Part shown: piece after piece, positions 51,909 to 59,938 of the stretch
Layout: each line of letters begins with the position of its first letter
How positions within the stretch are numbered: the first letter of the stretch is position 1
Origin: an uncultured Mucilaginibacter sp.
GTDB lineage: Bacteria; Bacteroidota; Bacteroidia; Sphingobacteriales; Sphingobacteriaceae
Length of the DNA: 64,000 nt
Direction: 5' to 3'
Assembly (NCBI GenBank): GCA_903864275.1
Contig: CAIPFE010000019.1
Span: 62,001-126,000 of the forward strand
Program-made: the position numbers and the translations under genes
The notes under the pieces: model-generated
The model's database searches: none
What the model was told of the DNA's origin: nothing
Seen by the model: only the letters and a program-made list of their open reading frames with translations

Positions 51909-52454
51909 TCACTTCGCATCTGATACAAGTACTATCTTATCCTCCCCATCCGTCTCTTTCCAGCTAACCACTACCTTTTGCGAAGCAATGGAATCCACCT
52001 CGATCCCCACGTAATCTGCAGATACCGGTATATGTCTCGAATACTGGCGGTCAACAAGTGCCAGCAGTTCGATCTTTTCCGGCCGGCCGAATGCCTGCAG
52101 GGCATCCATAGCGGCGCGGATGGTGCGGCCTGTCCACAGCACATCATCCATCATGATCACTTTTTTGCCTTCTATAATAAAATCTATTTTTGTTTGATTG
52201 GGAACCAGCTGCGACTCACGGCGGCGGAAATCATCCCGGTAAAAGGTTATGTCAAGGTCGCCCTGCTGTATGTTTTTACCTGGTAATATTTTGCGCAGTT
52301 CTTCGGCGATGCGTTTTGCCAGGTAAATGCCGCGCGGCTGTATGCCAATAAGTACCGACTCCGAGAAATCATTATGATTTTCAATTAACTGACGACATAA
52401 ACGCTGTAATGTGATTTGAAACTTTTGACCGTCGAGCAGGATTGGGTTTTGCAT
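51909..52454 (-). CDS. pyrR: Bifunctional pyrimidine regulatory protein/uracil phosphoribosyltransferase PyrR
   Basis: 181 residues from ATG 52454 (MQNPILLDGQKF); a TTG at 52475 is inside a -7 box and is rejected. PRPP-binding VIMMDDVLWTGRTIRAAMD, the family signature, and GIQPRGIYLAKRIAEEL. It converts uracil to UMP and in Gram-positives also acts as an RNA-binding attenuator of pyr operons. Whether it regulates RNA here is not seen: no obvious attenuator or anti-antiterminator lies before pyrB. Same strand as pyrB, with an S23 ORF between. Confidence 0.94.
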   Translation of the reverse strand: MQNPILLDGQKFQITLQRLCRQLIENHNDFSESVLIGIQPRGIYLAKRIAEELRKILPGKNIQQGDLDITFYRDDFRRRESQLVPNQTKIDFIIEGKKVIMMDDVLWTGRTIRAAMDALQAFGRPEKIELLALVDRQYSRHIPVSADYVGIEVDSIASQKVVVSWKETDGEDKIVLVSDAK

Positions 52455-52472
52455 CGTTTGGGTGGATTTGGG

Positions 52473-52480
52473 CAAAGGTA
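52473..52480 (-). promoter_or_regulatory. -7 promoter box of pyrR
   Basis: TACCTTTG on the minus strand, 18 bases before the ATG at 52454; the leader would be about 12 bases. It is the same octamer and spacing as for the threonine dehydrogenase gene. Confidence 0.6.
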
Positions 52481-52554
52481 ATAATTTTATTTAAGTCCGA
52501 AAGTCGGTAAGGTCCGAAAGTCCGGAAGAAAAATAATAAATGGGTGACGGCCTG

Positions 52555-52950
52555 TTATAAGCCTGATAACTTTTCGAGCACTTTCATTGCTCTATCGGCA
52601 TCTTTCTTAGCTACAAAAATATGATCATGATAAAAAGCTGCAATTACATTACAACTTATGCCTTCATTGGCCAGGGCTGTTGAAACGGCCGCCGTTAACC
52701 CCACTGCTTCAAGGGACGAATGAACGGTAAGGGTTATCCACGCTGCAACATATGTATAGCTTAAATTTAAACTGTCGGCCACATTTTTATCCAGGATAAT
52801 TGTCAAACCTTCTTTTTCTATGAATGACCCGACGATTTTTGATTGATCGATTGCTTGTGAAAAAGGTATTGTACAAAAAACATAATCGCCCTCATTTAAG
52901 ATCGGGTGCATGGTTTTTAACAATTTGGTAAGATCAGTTTCTGACGCCAT
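52555..52950 (-). CDS. ACT-domain protein (ACT_7/DUF2241-like)
   Basis: 131 residues: two ACT-type beta-alpha-beta units (about 10-65 and 68-128), with EGLTIILDKNVAD, WITLTVHSSLEAVGLTAAVSTAL and NVIAAFYHDHIFVAKKDADRAM. The family occurs as a lone amino-acid-binding regulator or sensor; the ligand is unknown. It sits between pyrR and rpsA. It would be the last gene before the rpsA terminator region is crossed, so it has its own transcript. Confidence 0.85.
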   Translation of the reverse strand: MASETDLTKLLKTMHPILNEGDYVFCTIPFSQAIDQSKIVGSFIEKEGLTIILDKNVADSLNLSYTYVAAWITLTVHSSLEAVGLTAAVSTALANEGISCNVIAAFYHDHIFVAKKDADRAMKVLEKLSGL

Positions 52951-52955
52951 GATAT

Positions 52956-52992
52956 CTATAAAAAAAGCCCCATGTTTTACAACACAGGGCTT
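52956..52992 (-). terminator. Rho-independent terminator of rpsA
   Basis: Hairpin AAGCCC/GGGCTT (52965-52970 and 52987-52992) with an inner TGTT/AACA stem. On the minus strand it is followed by a T-run. It lies 22 bases after the rpsA stop. Confidence 0.82.
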
Positions 52993-53014
52993 AAAGGAAA
53001 ATTTTATTTAAAGC

Positions 53015-54985
53015 TTATTTTGCTTCTTCTTCTTCAGTGGTTGGTTTTTTAACAACGGCCTTGCGGGCTTTGCTTTCAGCGCCTTCCATTTGCTCTTTTA
53101 ACTGTGCCAACACGCTCAGATCGCCAAGGGTTGATTTTTCAACCGAATCTTTCACTTTCTTCACGGCATTAACGGCAGATTTTGCTTCCTTTTTACGGGT
53201 TTCAAATTCCTGCACCCTTGCTTCGGCGCGGGCTTCTTCCCAAATGCGTGAGTGCGAGATAACGATACGTTTGTTCTCCTTGTTAAATTCAATGATCTTA
53301 AACTCAGCAGCTTCTTCGGCTTTTAAGCTCTTGCCATCTTCTTTAACCAGGTGCTTGGTAGGCGCAAAGCCTTCAACACCATAAGGTAAAGCAACTATAG
53401 CGCCTTTTTCGGTCACTTTTATAACGGTACCTTCATGTATCGAATCTATAGTGAAGATGGTTTCAAAAGTATCCCATGGGTTTTCTTCCAGTTGTTTGTG
53501 GCCCAGGCTCAGCTTGCGGTTTTCAACATCAAGTTCCAAAACAACCACATCTAATTTTTCACCAACTTTAGTGAATTCGTTGGGGTGGTTTACTTTTTTC
53601 GACCATGAAAGGTCGCTGATGTGTATCAATCCGTCAATACCGTCTTCCAATTCAACAAACACGCCAAAGTTGGTCATGTTTTTAACTGTTGCCAGGTGCT
53701 GGGTGCCAACCGCGTAACGTGTGGCAGCATTTTGCCATGGATCGGGCGTTAATTGTTTAATACCTAAGGACATTTTGCGCTCGTCGCGATCCAGTGTCAA
53801 TACCTGTGCTTCAACTTCGTCGCCAACTTTCAGGAATTCCTGTGGATTACGCAGGTTTTGCGACCACGACATTTCTGATACGTGGATCAAACCTTCAACA
53901 CCCGGGATGATCTCGAGGAATGCGCCGTAATCGGCAACGGTAACAATGCGGCCTTTAACTTTGGAGCCGATCTGGATGTTTTCATCCAGCGACTGCCATG
54001 GGTGAGGCGTTAATTGTTTTAAGCCAAGGGCGATACGTTTTTTCTCATCATCAAAATCAAGCACAACAACGTTGATCTTTTGATCCAATGATAAAATTTC
54101 GCGCGGGTGCTCAATACGGCCCCACGATATATCTGTAATGTGCAATAAACCGTCAACACCGCCAAGGTCGATGAATACACCGAAGTCGGTAATGTTTTTA
54201 ACGGTACCTTCAAGTACCTGTCCTTTTTCAAGTTTAGCAACAATTTCAGTTTTTTGGTTTTCCAGGTCATCTTCGATCAGCACTTTGTGCGATACCACTA
54301 CGTTTTTAAACTCGTGGTTGATCTTAACAACTTTAAATTCCATTGTTTTGCCCACATAAACGTCATAATCCCTGATAGGTTTAATGTCGATCTGTGAACC
54401 TGGTAAAAAGGCTTCAACGCCCATTATATCTACAATCAAACCACCTTTTGTCCTGCTCTTCACAAAACCTGTGATGATCTCATCGTTATCTAATGCAGAA
54501 TTAATACGTTCCCATGATTTTTGGGTTTTTGCACGCTTGCGCGATAATACCAACTGACCGTTAGCATCTTCCTGCGATTCAACAAAAACTTCAACGGTAT
54601 CACCGATCTTCAGATCAGGTGTATCACGGAATTCGGATACGGACACCAAACCGTCGGATTTAAACCCGATGTTCAATACCACGTCTTTAGAGTTAACATT
54701 TACAACCGTGCCCGTGATAATTTCGCCTTTAGTGATAGAACTGAATGTTCCGTCATAAAGTTTTTCTAATTTCTCGCGTTCGCTGTCGGTGTAATTGCCG
54801 AATTTTTTTTCATCAGCATCCCAATCAAAATCTGCGTTGGCGGCTGTGACATTTGATTTGATCTCTTCGATCGAGATTGAATCAGCTTCTGATTCAATAG
54901 TTTCTTTTTCCTGCGGAAGGGTAACTACGTCGAGTTCAGCCTCCTTAGCTTTAAGTTCTTTTTCTGCTTCCTGTTTTTTTGCCAT
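53015..54985 (-). CDS. rpsA: 30S ribosomal protein S1
   Basis: About 656 residues from ATG 54985 (MAKKQEAEKELK); an upstream frame that begins at 55030 overlaps the -7 box and is rejected. Six S1 RNA-binding repeats are seen: first GEIITGTVVNVNSKDVVLNI, then ITGFVKSRTKGGLIVDIMG, LEGTVKNITDFGVFIDLGG, KGRIVTVADYGAFLEI, ATVKNMTNFGVFVELED and HEGTVIKVTEKGAIVALPY. An acidic N-terminal extension of about 75 residues is usual for Bacteroidota S1, and the C-terminus is Lys-rich. It binds mRNA on the small subunit. Own promoter (55028-55035) and terminator. Confidence 0.95.
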   Translation of the reverse strand: MAKKQEAEKELKAKEAELDVVTLPQEKETIESEADSISIEEIKSNVTAANADFDWDADEKKFGNYTDSEREKLEKLYDGTFSSITKGEIITGTVVNVNSKDVVLNIGFKSDGLVSVSEFRDTPDLKIGDTVEVFVESQEDANGQLVLSRKRAKTQKSWERINSALDNDEIITGFVKSRTKGGLIVDIMGVEAFLPGSQIDIKPIRDYDVYVGKTMEFKVVKINHEFKNVVVSHKVLIEDDLENQKTEIVAKLEKGQVLEGTVKNITDFGVFIDLGGVDGLLHITDISWGRIEHPREILSLDQKINVVVLDFDDEKKRIALGLKQLTPHPWQSLDENIQIGSKVKGRIVTVADYGAFLEIIPGVEGLIHVSEMSWSQNLRNPQEFLKVGDEVEAQVLTLDRDERKMSLGIKQLTPDPWQNAATRYAVGTQHLATVKNMTNFGVFVELEDGIDGLIHISDLSWSKKVNHPNEFTKVGEKLDVVVLELDVENRKLSLGHKQLEENPWDTFETIFTIDSIHEGTVIKVTEKGAIVALPYGVEGFAPTKHLVKEDGKSLKAEEAAEFKIIEFNKENKRIVISHSRIWEEARAEARVQEFETRKKEAKSAVNAVKKVKDSVEKSTLGDLSVLAQLKEQMEGAESKARKAVVKKPTTEEEEAK

Positions 54986-55027
54986 TAAATAAATTTTCTC
55001 CTTTTCCCAATTTGTTAATTGGGACTG

Positions 55028-55035
55028 CAAAGGTA
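55028..55035 (-). promoter_or_regulatory. -7 promoter box of rpsA
   Basis: TACCTTTG on the minus strand, 42 bases before the ATG, in an AT-rich region. Leader of about 35 bases. Confidence 0.65.
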
Positions 55036-55232
55036 GGTATATAATTTTATTCCTAAAAAATTAATTTAAGGGAAAATGGTGATTTTTAGGGGATTTTGGG
55101 CGTATTTTTAATATTTACAATGGATGGAAGCAGTAAAGCCTAAATCAATAAGGCTGAATACGATTAAATAATGGTGTGTTTAAAGATTTGACAGTATTTT
55201 TATTTTGGAAATTGTTGTCTGATTAGTTAACT

Positions 55233-55610
55233 TTGTATGTGGCTCAAAATTTTAAAAGGAAGACTTTTGTTTACAAAAACTACTTCTGGGAGTTTTATAA
55301 TAACCAGACAATTCAGGTTCAAGACAAGATTGATTGGATAATTGAACTTGTTAGAACATTAGAAATTGTCCCTGCGAAATATTTTAGCCACATGACAGGG
55401 ACTGACGGTATTTTTGAAATGAGAATAAAATCTGGAAGTAATATTTATCGCATATTTTGCTGTTTTGACGAAGGCCGGTTGATAATACTATTTAACGGAT
55501 TTCAAAAGAAAACACAAAAAACACCGCTTCAGGAAATTGAAAAAGCTAAAAGGATTCAAAAAGAATATTATGCAGACAAAAGAGAAAACAAACTTGACTT
55601 CCTGGGATGA
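55233..55610 (+). CDS. HigB/RelE-type toxin of a type II toxin-antitoxin pair
   Basis: About 125 residues. [70 protein letters not shown] are hallmarks of the RelE/HigB (Gp49-like) ribosome-dependent mRNA endonucleases, with the typical Lys/Arg residues. The start is not certain: TTG 55233 or GTG 55239 are in frame, no ATG fits, and a TAACTTTG box at 55228-55235 overlaps the TTG. The toxin gene precedes the antitoxin gene (HigBA order) and overlaps it by 41 bases. Confidence 0.82.
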   Translation: MYVAQNFKRKTFVYKNYFWEFYNNQTIQVQDKIDWIIELVRTLEIVPAKYFSHMTGTDGIFEMRIKSGSNIYRIFCCFDEGRLIILFNGFQKKTQKTPLQEIEKAKRIQKEYYADKRENKLDFLG

Positions 55611-55878
55611 CCATTTAGACACCAGGCACGGTAAGCCAGGAACACCTGCACGTGAGGAATGGGAGCAGGAATTTGAGGCATTTAAGCTCGGGGTTTTATT
55701 AGGTGAAGCACGCGTTAAACTTAAAATGACCCAGGAAGAACTTGCAAAAAAATGCGGTACCAGCAAAGCATATATATCAAGAATTGAAAATGATGCTTCG
55801 GACATTCGTCTTTCAACGCTTATGCGTATAATTAATCAAGGGCTTGGCGGGCATCTTAAACTGACGTTTGATGTGTGA
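55570..55878 (+). CDS. HigA-type antitoxin, helix-turn-helix (Xre family)
   Basis: 102 residues from ATG 55570. C-terminal HTH of Xre type: [34 protein letters not shown] and [17 protein letters not shown]. The N-terminal 45 residues, rich in Trp/Glu/Arg ([15 protein letters not shown]), are the probable toxin-binding part. It should neutralise HigB and repress the pair. 41-base overlap with the toxin gene. Confidence 0.84.
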   Translation: MQTKEKTNLTSWDDHLDTRHGKPGTPAREEWEQEFEAFKLGVLLGEARVKLKMTQEELAKKCGTSKAYISRIENDASDIRLSTLMRIINQGLGGHLKLTFDV

Positions 55879-55885
55879 AATAATC

Positions 55886-56557
55886 TTAATTGACAATTAA
55901 CCTGCGTTCAATCTCATCAAAAATATCCATGAAATTATCTTGCAAGCTTTCTCTGTAGGCCATCAAAACTTCTGTCACTTCCACTTCGTTTTCAGGCGTA
56001 AATGGATCTTTCCAAACCCGCATGCATATCCTTTTTAATGCATAAGCTATTTTCTGGGTTTCGGCATAGCTGAACAGGTAGCGGCTTTTTTTAAAGCCTT
56101 CGTAAAATTTGAAGAAGGCTGTAGTGTCATTTAATCCCGCGAACGTTAAAAATTCAGCTACAGTACTGTTGTCGCAGCCTTCGAGATGATTATAAAAACT
56201 ATCGGCTGTGATTTTATGGGTTGTGAGCAACAGGTTATCAAGGATAAGTTCCAATGCTATGTGGCCTAAGAAAAAGGGTTTTACAGGCGAGCCTTCAACA
56301 GCTGGTAAAAGCAGCATTTTTAATTGATGCGAATGATTGACAAAGAAATCGGACGAATGGAAATAGCGGTCGACCTCGAGGTGTTTGTTCCATCCTGTTA
56401 TGATAGCATTTATGTTGCGATCTGTGTGCTTTAATTTTTCAGGGTGCAGGATAACGTTTTTATCGGCATTTTTTAAAAGATCGGGTAATACCGTACCTAA
56501 TATCAGGTAACAGTTATCCGTGTCCCGGTCGAAATAAAAATGAGATAGAAAATTCAT
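55886..56557 (-). CDS. ACP phosphodiesterase-like protein (DUF479/AcpH family)
   Basis: 223 residues. N-terminus MNFLSHFYFDRD and LGTVLPDLLKN fit the AcpH start (MNFLAH, GNLLGD). His residues HLEVDRYFHSSDFF and FFLGHIALELILDNLLL are the metal-binding HD-like positions. AcpH removes the phosphopantetheine arm of acyl-carrier protein; whether this distant member does so is not known. It converges with the antitoxin gene (7 bases between stops) and lies in the same TA-rich stretch. Confidence 0.72.
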   Translation of the reverse strand: MNFLSHFYFDRDTDNCYLILGTVLPDLLKNADKNVILHPEKLKHTDRNINAIITGWNKHLEVDRYFHSSDFFVNHSHQLKMLLLPAVEGSPVKPFFLGHIALELILDNLLLTTHKITADSFYNHLEGCDNSTVAEFLTFAGLNDTTAFFKFYEGFKKSRYLFSYAETQKIAYALKRICMRVWKDPFTPENEVEVTEVLMAYRESLQDNFMDIFDEIERRLIVN

Positions 56558-56664
56558 GATGGTTCCTCTTCAGTATCGTTTCAACCCAAAATACAAAAAG
56601 TTTTATGATTTTTTGGATTTCACGGATTATTTAGAATGATTACATCGATGCTAATCCAGCAATA

Positions 56665-56700
56665 ATCAGTGAAATCATATAACAATCGGTGAAATCATAT
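56665..56700. repeat. ATCGGTGAAATCATAT direct repeat upstream of tyrS
   Basis: ATCAGTGAAATCATATAAC followed by ATCGGTGAAATCATAT. The same words occur at 20840-20875 upstream of the dienelactone hydrolase. Sits 4 bases ahead of the tyrS -7 box. Confidence 0.5.
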
Positions 56701-56703
56701 GAT

Positions 56704-56711
56704 TATATTTG
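56704..56711 (+). promoter_or_regulatory. -7 promoter box of tyrS
   Basis: TATATTTG, matching TAnnTTTG, 24 bases before the ATG at 56735. It lies just after the ATG at 56699, which makes the longer start unlikely. Confidence 0.5.
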
Positions 56712-56734
56712 CCGCTTTTGAAACTATGCATATA

Positions 56735-58120
56735 ATGAATTTTGTTGAAGAATTACGCTGGCGCGGCATGCTGCATGATATTATGCCCGGAACTGAGGAA
56801 CTGCTGAATAAAGGCATGGTTTCAGGTTATATTGGGTTTGATCCTACGGCGGATTCACTGCACGTGGGCAGCCTTGCCCAAATAATGAACCTGATACATT
56901 TTCAGCGGGCCGGCCACAAGCCGTTCGCGCTGGTAGGCGGGGCCACGGGCATGGTTGGCGATCCCTCTGGTAAATCTGCCGAGCGTAATTTATTATCTGA
57001 GGAAGACCTGAACCATAACCTGCAAGGCATAAAAAAGCAGTTAGAAAAATTTTTGGATTTTGATTGCGGGGCCGGCAGTGCCCAAATGGTAAATAATTAC
57101 GATTGGTTTAAGGGATTTACCTTCCTTGATTTTATCCGTGATGTGGGCAAACACATTACCGTTAATTATATGATGGCCAAGGATTCCGTGAAAAACCGAA
57201 TTGGCGGCGATACGGGCATGTCATTTACCGAATTTACGTACCAGCTGGTGCAAGGGTATGATTTTTACTACTTATGGAAAAACCATAATTGCTCCATCCA
57301 AATGGGCGGCTCAGACCAGTGGGGAAATATTGTTACTGGTACCGAACTGATTCGCCGCAAAGACGGCGGCGAAGCCTTTGCTATCACCACCCAACTGATT
57401 AAAAAAGCAGACGGCAGCAAATTTGGCAAAACCGAGGGTGGCAATATATGGCTTGATGCCAAGAAGACTTCGCCTTATCAATTCTACCAGTTTTGGCGCA
57501 CGGTTTCCGACATAGACGCAAAAAATTATATTCGAATTTTCACTCTTCTCAATCGTCAAAAGATTGAAGCAATAGAAGAGGAACACGATGCTGCTCCCCA
57601 TTTATGGGTTTTACAAAAAGAGTTAGCGAAAGATATTACAATACGAGTTCACGGAGAGGAGGCTTTCGAACAGGCCTTGTTAAAAAGTGAGTTCGCCACT
57701 AATTCCAAAGTCAAGTGGGTTGATATCTTTCACTTGTCGGAGCAAGACTTTTTAAAAATGTTTATTTCCGGTGATGATTCGATAGCAACATCCATCTTTT
57801 TCGCGGGAATGGGTTTTCTGCCAATGGTAAGCAATATTGTCGATTTCTTTTCCGAGCTAACAAGCTACGACGGAGAAAATATTGTAAAGATGTTCGAATC
57901 GAAAGGCGAGGTCAAAAGGTTGATTCAAAACAATGGTCTTTCCATAAATAAGTTCAAAGTTAATTTGGAATCCAAGTTATCGGATTTTGAATTTTACGTT
58001 AAGACTGGGAAATATTTGTATGTACAGAAAGGAAAAAACAAAGGTATACTTGTTGACTTTTGTGATAGTGTGCCTGTCGGTGATGAAATTAAAAGAATTA
58101 GGTCATTAATAAATAGTTAA
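56735..58120 (+). CDS. tyrS: Tyrosyl-tRNA synthetase with divergent 3' half
   Basis: 461 residues from ATG 56735 ([15 protein letters not shown]), preferred over ATG 56699. Class I synthetase: ATP-site HVGS (HIGH variant) near residue 46, [25 protein letters not shown] and KFGKT (KMSKS variant), then the C-terminal S4 RNA-binding domain with [21 protein letters not shown] (in parts). It charges tRNA-Tyr in the cytoplasm. The 3' part from about 57520 has a clearly different codon use (many TCT, CTT, CGA, ATT codons) and a C-terminal extension of about 25 residues beyond the usual end. All domains are intact. The split may reflect recombination with a foreign tyrS. Confidence 0.92.
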   Translation: MNFVEELRWRGMLHDIMPGTEELLNKGMVSGYIGFDPTADSLHVGSLAQIMNLIHFQRAGHKPFALVGGATGMVGDPSGKSAERNLLSEEDLNHNLQGIKKQLEKFLDFDCGAGSAQMVNNYDWFKGFTFLDFIRDVGKHITVNYMMAKDSVKNRIGGDTGMSFTEFTYQLVQGYDFYYLWKNHNCSIQMGGSDQWGNIVTGTELIRRKDGGEAFAITTQLIKKADGSKFGKTEGGNIWLDAKKTSPYQFYQFWRTVSDIDAKNYIRIFTLLNRQKIEAIEEEHDAAPHLWVLQKELAKDITIRVHGEEAFEQALLKSEFATNSKVKWVDIFHLSEQDFLKMFISGDDSIATSIFFAGMGFLPMVSNIVDFFSELTSYDGENIVKMFESKGEVKRLIQNNGLSINKFKVNLESKLSDFEFYVKTGKYLYVQKGKNKGILVDFCDSVPVGDEIKRIRSLINS

Positions 58121-58188
58121 GAGTTCTTGTAGCCCAAAAAGGGAAGAAAAATTATTTTTTAATTATTGCGGAATAATTTGTAATTACG

Positions 58189-58209
58189 ACAAATGGTACA
58201 TATATTTGT
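58189..58209 (+). promoter_or_regulatory. Likely operator of the RES-Xre operon
   Basis: Inverted repeat ACAAAT/ATTTGT with a 9-base centre, overlapping a TATATTTG -7-like box (58201-58208) and 5 bases before the ATG of the antitoxin. It fits an autorepressor site for the Xre antitoxin. Inferred from position. Confidence 0.5.
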
Positions 58210-58213
58210 ATAT

Positions 58214-58711
58214 ATGTCGCATAATAAAAAAACTGAAGACACAAATAATGTAATAAATGAGCCTATGGCAGCTTATGTTACATCGGGGCCCATTAATGCA
58301 TTTTATAATTTATTAGGCAGTCCCAAATCAGTAAGGTTATCTGATGATTTTGAAATTATAAAATTTGCGCGGCAGGGTTTTCCCAAACGCCTTTTGCTGG
58401 CGCTGGCAAAAAAAATATCTTTAACTATCCAGGAGTTAGCTGTTATTCTACATATTTCTGAACGTACCCTGCAGCGTTATGATGATGACGCTATCATAAA
58501 AACTGAATATGCTGAAAAGGCCGTTGAGCTTGCCCGCCTGTATACCCGCGGCGAAGAAGTATTTGGCAATATGGATAAATTTAAGCTATGGATGAAAGCC
58601 CCAAGCCTTATTTTCAACGGGGAGGCCCCCGTTTCGATGCTTGATACGTCTGCCGGCTTCAATATGGTATTTAACGAGCTTGGCCGAATTGAACACGGCA
58701 TTTTTGCCTGA
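58214..58711 (+). CDS. Xre/MbcA/ParS-type antitoxin (DUF2384)
   Basis: 165 residues from ATG 58214 (MSHNKKTEDTN). Helical N-terminal DNA-binding region (LLALAKKISLTIQELAVILHISERTLQRYDDD) and a C-terminal DUF2384 toxin-binding domain (YAEKAVELARLYTRGEEVFGNMDKFKLWMKAPSLIFNGEAPVSMLDT). In this family the antitoxin binds the RES toxin and represses the operon. Its stop overlaps the toxin start (TGATG). Confidence 0.9.
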   Translation: MSHNKKTEDTNNVINEPMAAYVTSGPINAFYNLLGSPKSVRLSDDFEIIKFARQGFPKRLLLALAKKISLTIQELAVILHISERTLQRYDDDAIIKTEYAEKAVELARLYTRGEEVFGNMDKFKLWMKAPSLIFNGEAPVSMLDTSAGFNMVFNELGRIEHGIFA

Positions 58712-59169
58712 TGGTACTTTACCGCATTGTAAATTGCAGCTATGCTGATCTGAGCGGAACAGGCGCCCGTTTGTTTGGCGGCAGGTGGAGCAGCATAGGA
58801 AAACCGGCCGTGTACCTGGCATCATCGCGCGCTTTGGCCGTTTTAGAGGTGCTGGTGCATTTACCGCCCTTGATGATGCCTGATAACTATTGCCTGGTGG
58901 AGATTGAAGTGCCGGATAATAATGTTACCAGTGTAGAAATTGAACGTTTGCCCCCTAACTGGAAGGATCTGTCGCAACCGGCAGCGTTAAAACAAATTGG
59001 CGACACCTTTCTCAAAAAGCAAGAATATTTATTAATGAAAATGCCTTCGTCCATCGTGCCGATGGAAAATAATTACCTGCTTAACCCGCTGCACGCGGCA
59101 ATTAACAAAGTAAAAATGTTAAAGAAGGAACCTTTTGATTTTGATAGCAGGTTGGTCATTAATCATTAG
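58711..59169 (+). CDS. RES-domain NAD+-phosphorylase toxin
   Basis: 152 residues. Seen: LYRIVN, the GARLFGGRWSSIGKPAVYLA segment with the conserved Arg and Trp, and ALAVLEVLVHL with the conserved Glu. RES toxins break down NAD+ by phosphorolysis and stop growth. It overlaps the antitoxin stop by one base and has no own start signal, so it is translated by coupling. The order antitoxin-then-toxin is normal for the Xre-RES family. Confidence 0.92.
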   Translation: MVLYRIVNCSYADLSGTGARLFGGRWSSIGKPAVYLASSRALAVLEVLVHLPPLMMPDNYCLVEIEVPDNNVTSVEIERLPPNWKDLSQPAALKQIGDTFLKKQEYLLMKMPSSIVPMENNYLLNPLHAAINKVKMLKKEPFDFDSRLVINH

Positions 59170-59222
59170 TCACTGGTCAGTTGCTATATCGAATACACCA
59201 ATGACACAATGACCATTGACGT

Positions 59223-59879
59223 TTAAAGGTCACTCAATAAATCCAGTTTCTTGTGGTTATATTCTTCCTGCGAGATTAGGCCGCTATCAAACAGCATCTT
59301 TAATTTTTTTAGTTTTTCGGTAAGCTCATCGGGTTTTGGCGCTTCCTGTACTACTGGCGGAGCTATTGGGGTATAGACAGTTTCCGGCTCTGCGGCAGGC
59401 ACTGCAGGTTGGCCATTTGTACGGCCGGCATTATCAAACTGGATCGATCCTGATTCGGCGCGTTTTTCTTCCAGGTCGCGCAGGCGGCGGGCTTCACGTT
59501 CTGATTCTTTACGGTCTTGCGCATATTGGTAAAGTTTTCGGGCCTGTACTTTCGGCAGGTAATCAACCCCCATTTCGGCGCCGTTAGTAGTTTTTACGCT
59601 GAAAATAGCGCCGATAATTTCTTCTTTGGTGTAAACATCCACTATATCCTTCCAAACAAAATCAACAAACTTTATAGTAAGCCCCAAATTGGCGGGTGTG
59701 AAAAATAAAATACGTTTGTTGGTGAGCGCAATGCAATCGGGAAACAAATTTACTATGGGTTTCTTTTGAACAGCTATATATAATATATCTTCCCCGGCAG
59801 TTAGCAAGTCTGCTAAACGCAGGTATATCTTTTCAACTGCTTTCGGGTCCTGTTCTTCGGTCAAAAATTTCTCTATCAT
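59223..59879 (-). CDS. PH-like (bPH) and SHOCT domain protein
   Basis: 218 residues. Residues about 20-125 form a bacterial PH-like domain (YIAVQKKPIVNLFPDCIALTNKRILFF, VDFVWKDIVDVYTKEEIIGAIFSV), then a charged helix, a Pro-rich linker and a C-terminal SHOCT motif (LKKLKMLFDSGLISQEEYNHKKLDLLSDL, in part), which often accompanies small envelope proteins. Function unknown. Faces the RES toxin tail to tail. Confidence 0.82.
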   Translation of the reverse strand: MIEKFLTEEQDPKAVEKIYLRLADLLTAGEDILYIAVQKKPIVNLFPDCIALTNKRILFFTPANLGLTIKFVDFVWKDIVDVYTKEEIIGAIFSVKTTNGAEMGVDYLPKVQARKLYQYAQDRKESEREARRLRDLEEKRAESGSIQFDNAGRTNGQPAVPAAEPETVYTPIAPPVVQEAPKPDELTEKLKKLKMLFDSGLISQEEYNHKKLDLLSDL

Positions 59880-59938
59880 GGTAGTATTTTTATCGTGGGT
59901 GCAAAAATAACAATTTAATGTTAGCGGTAGGTTAAGCT

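Noticed and set aside
52456..52475. TTG start of pyrR upstream of 52454
   Set aside because: It lies in the TACCTTTG -7 box and the family starts at the later Met.
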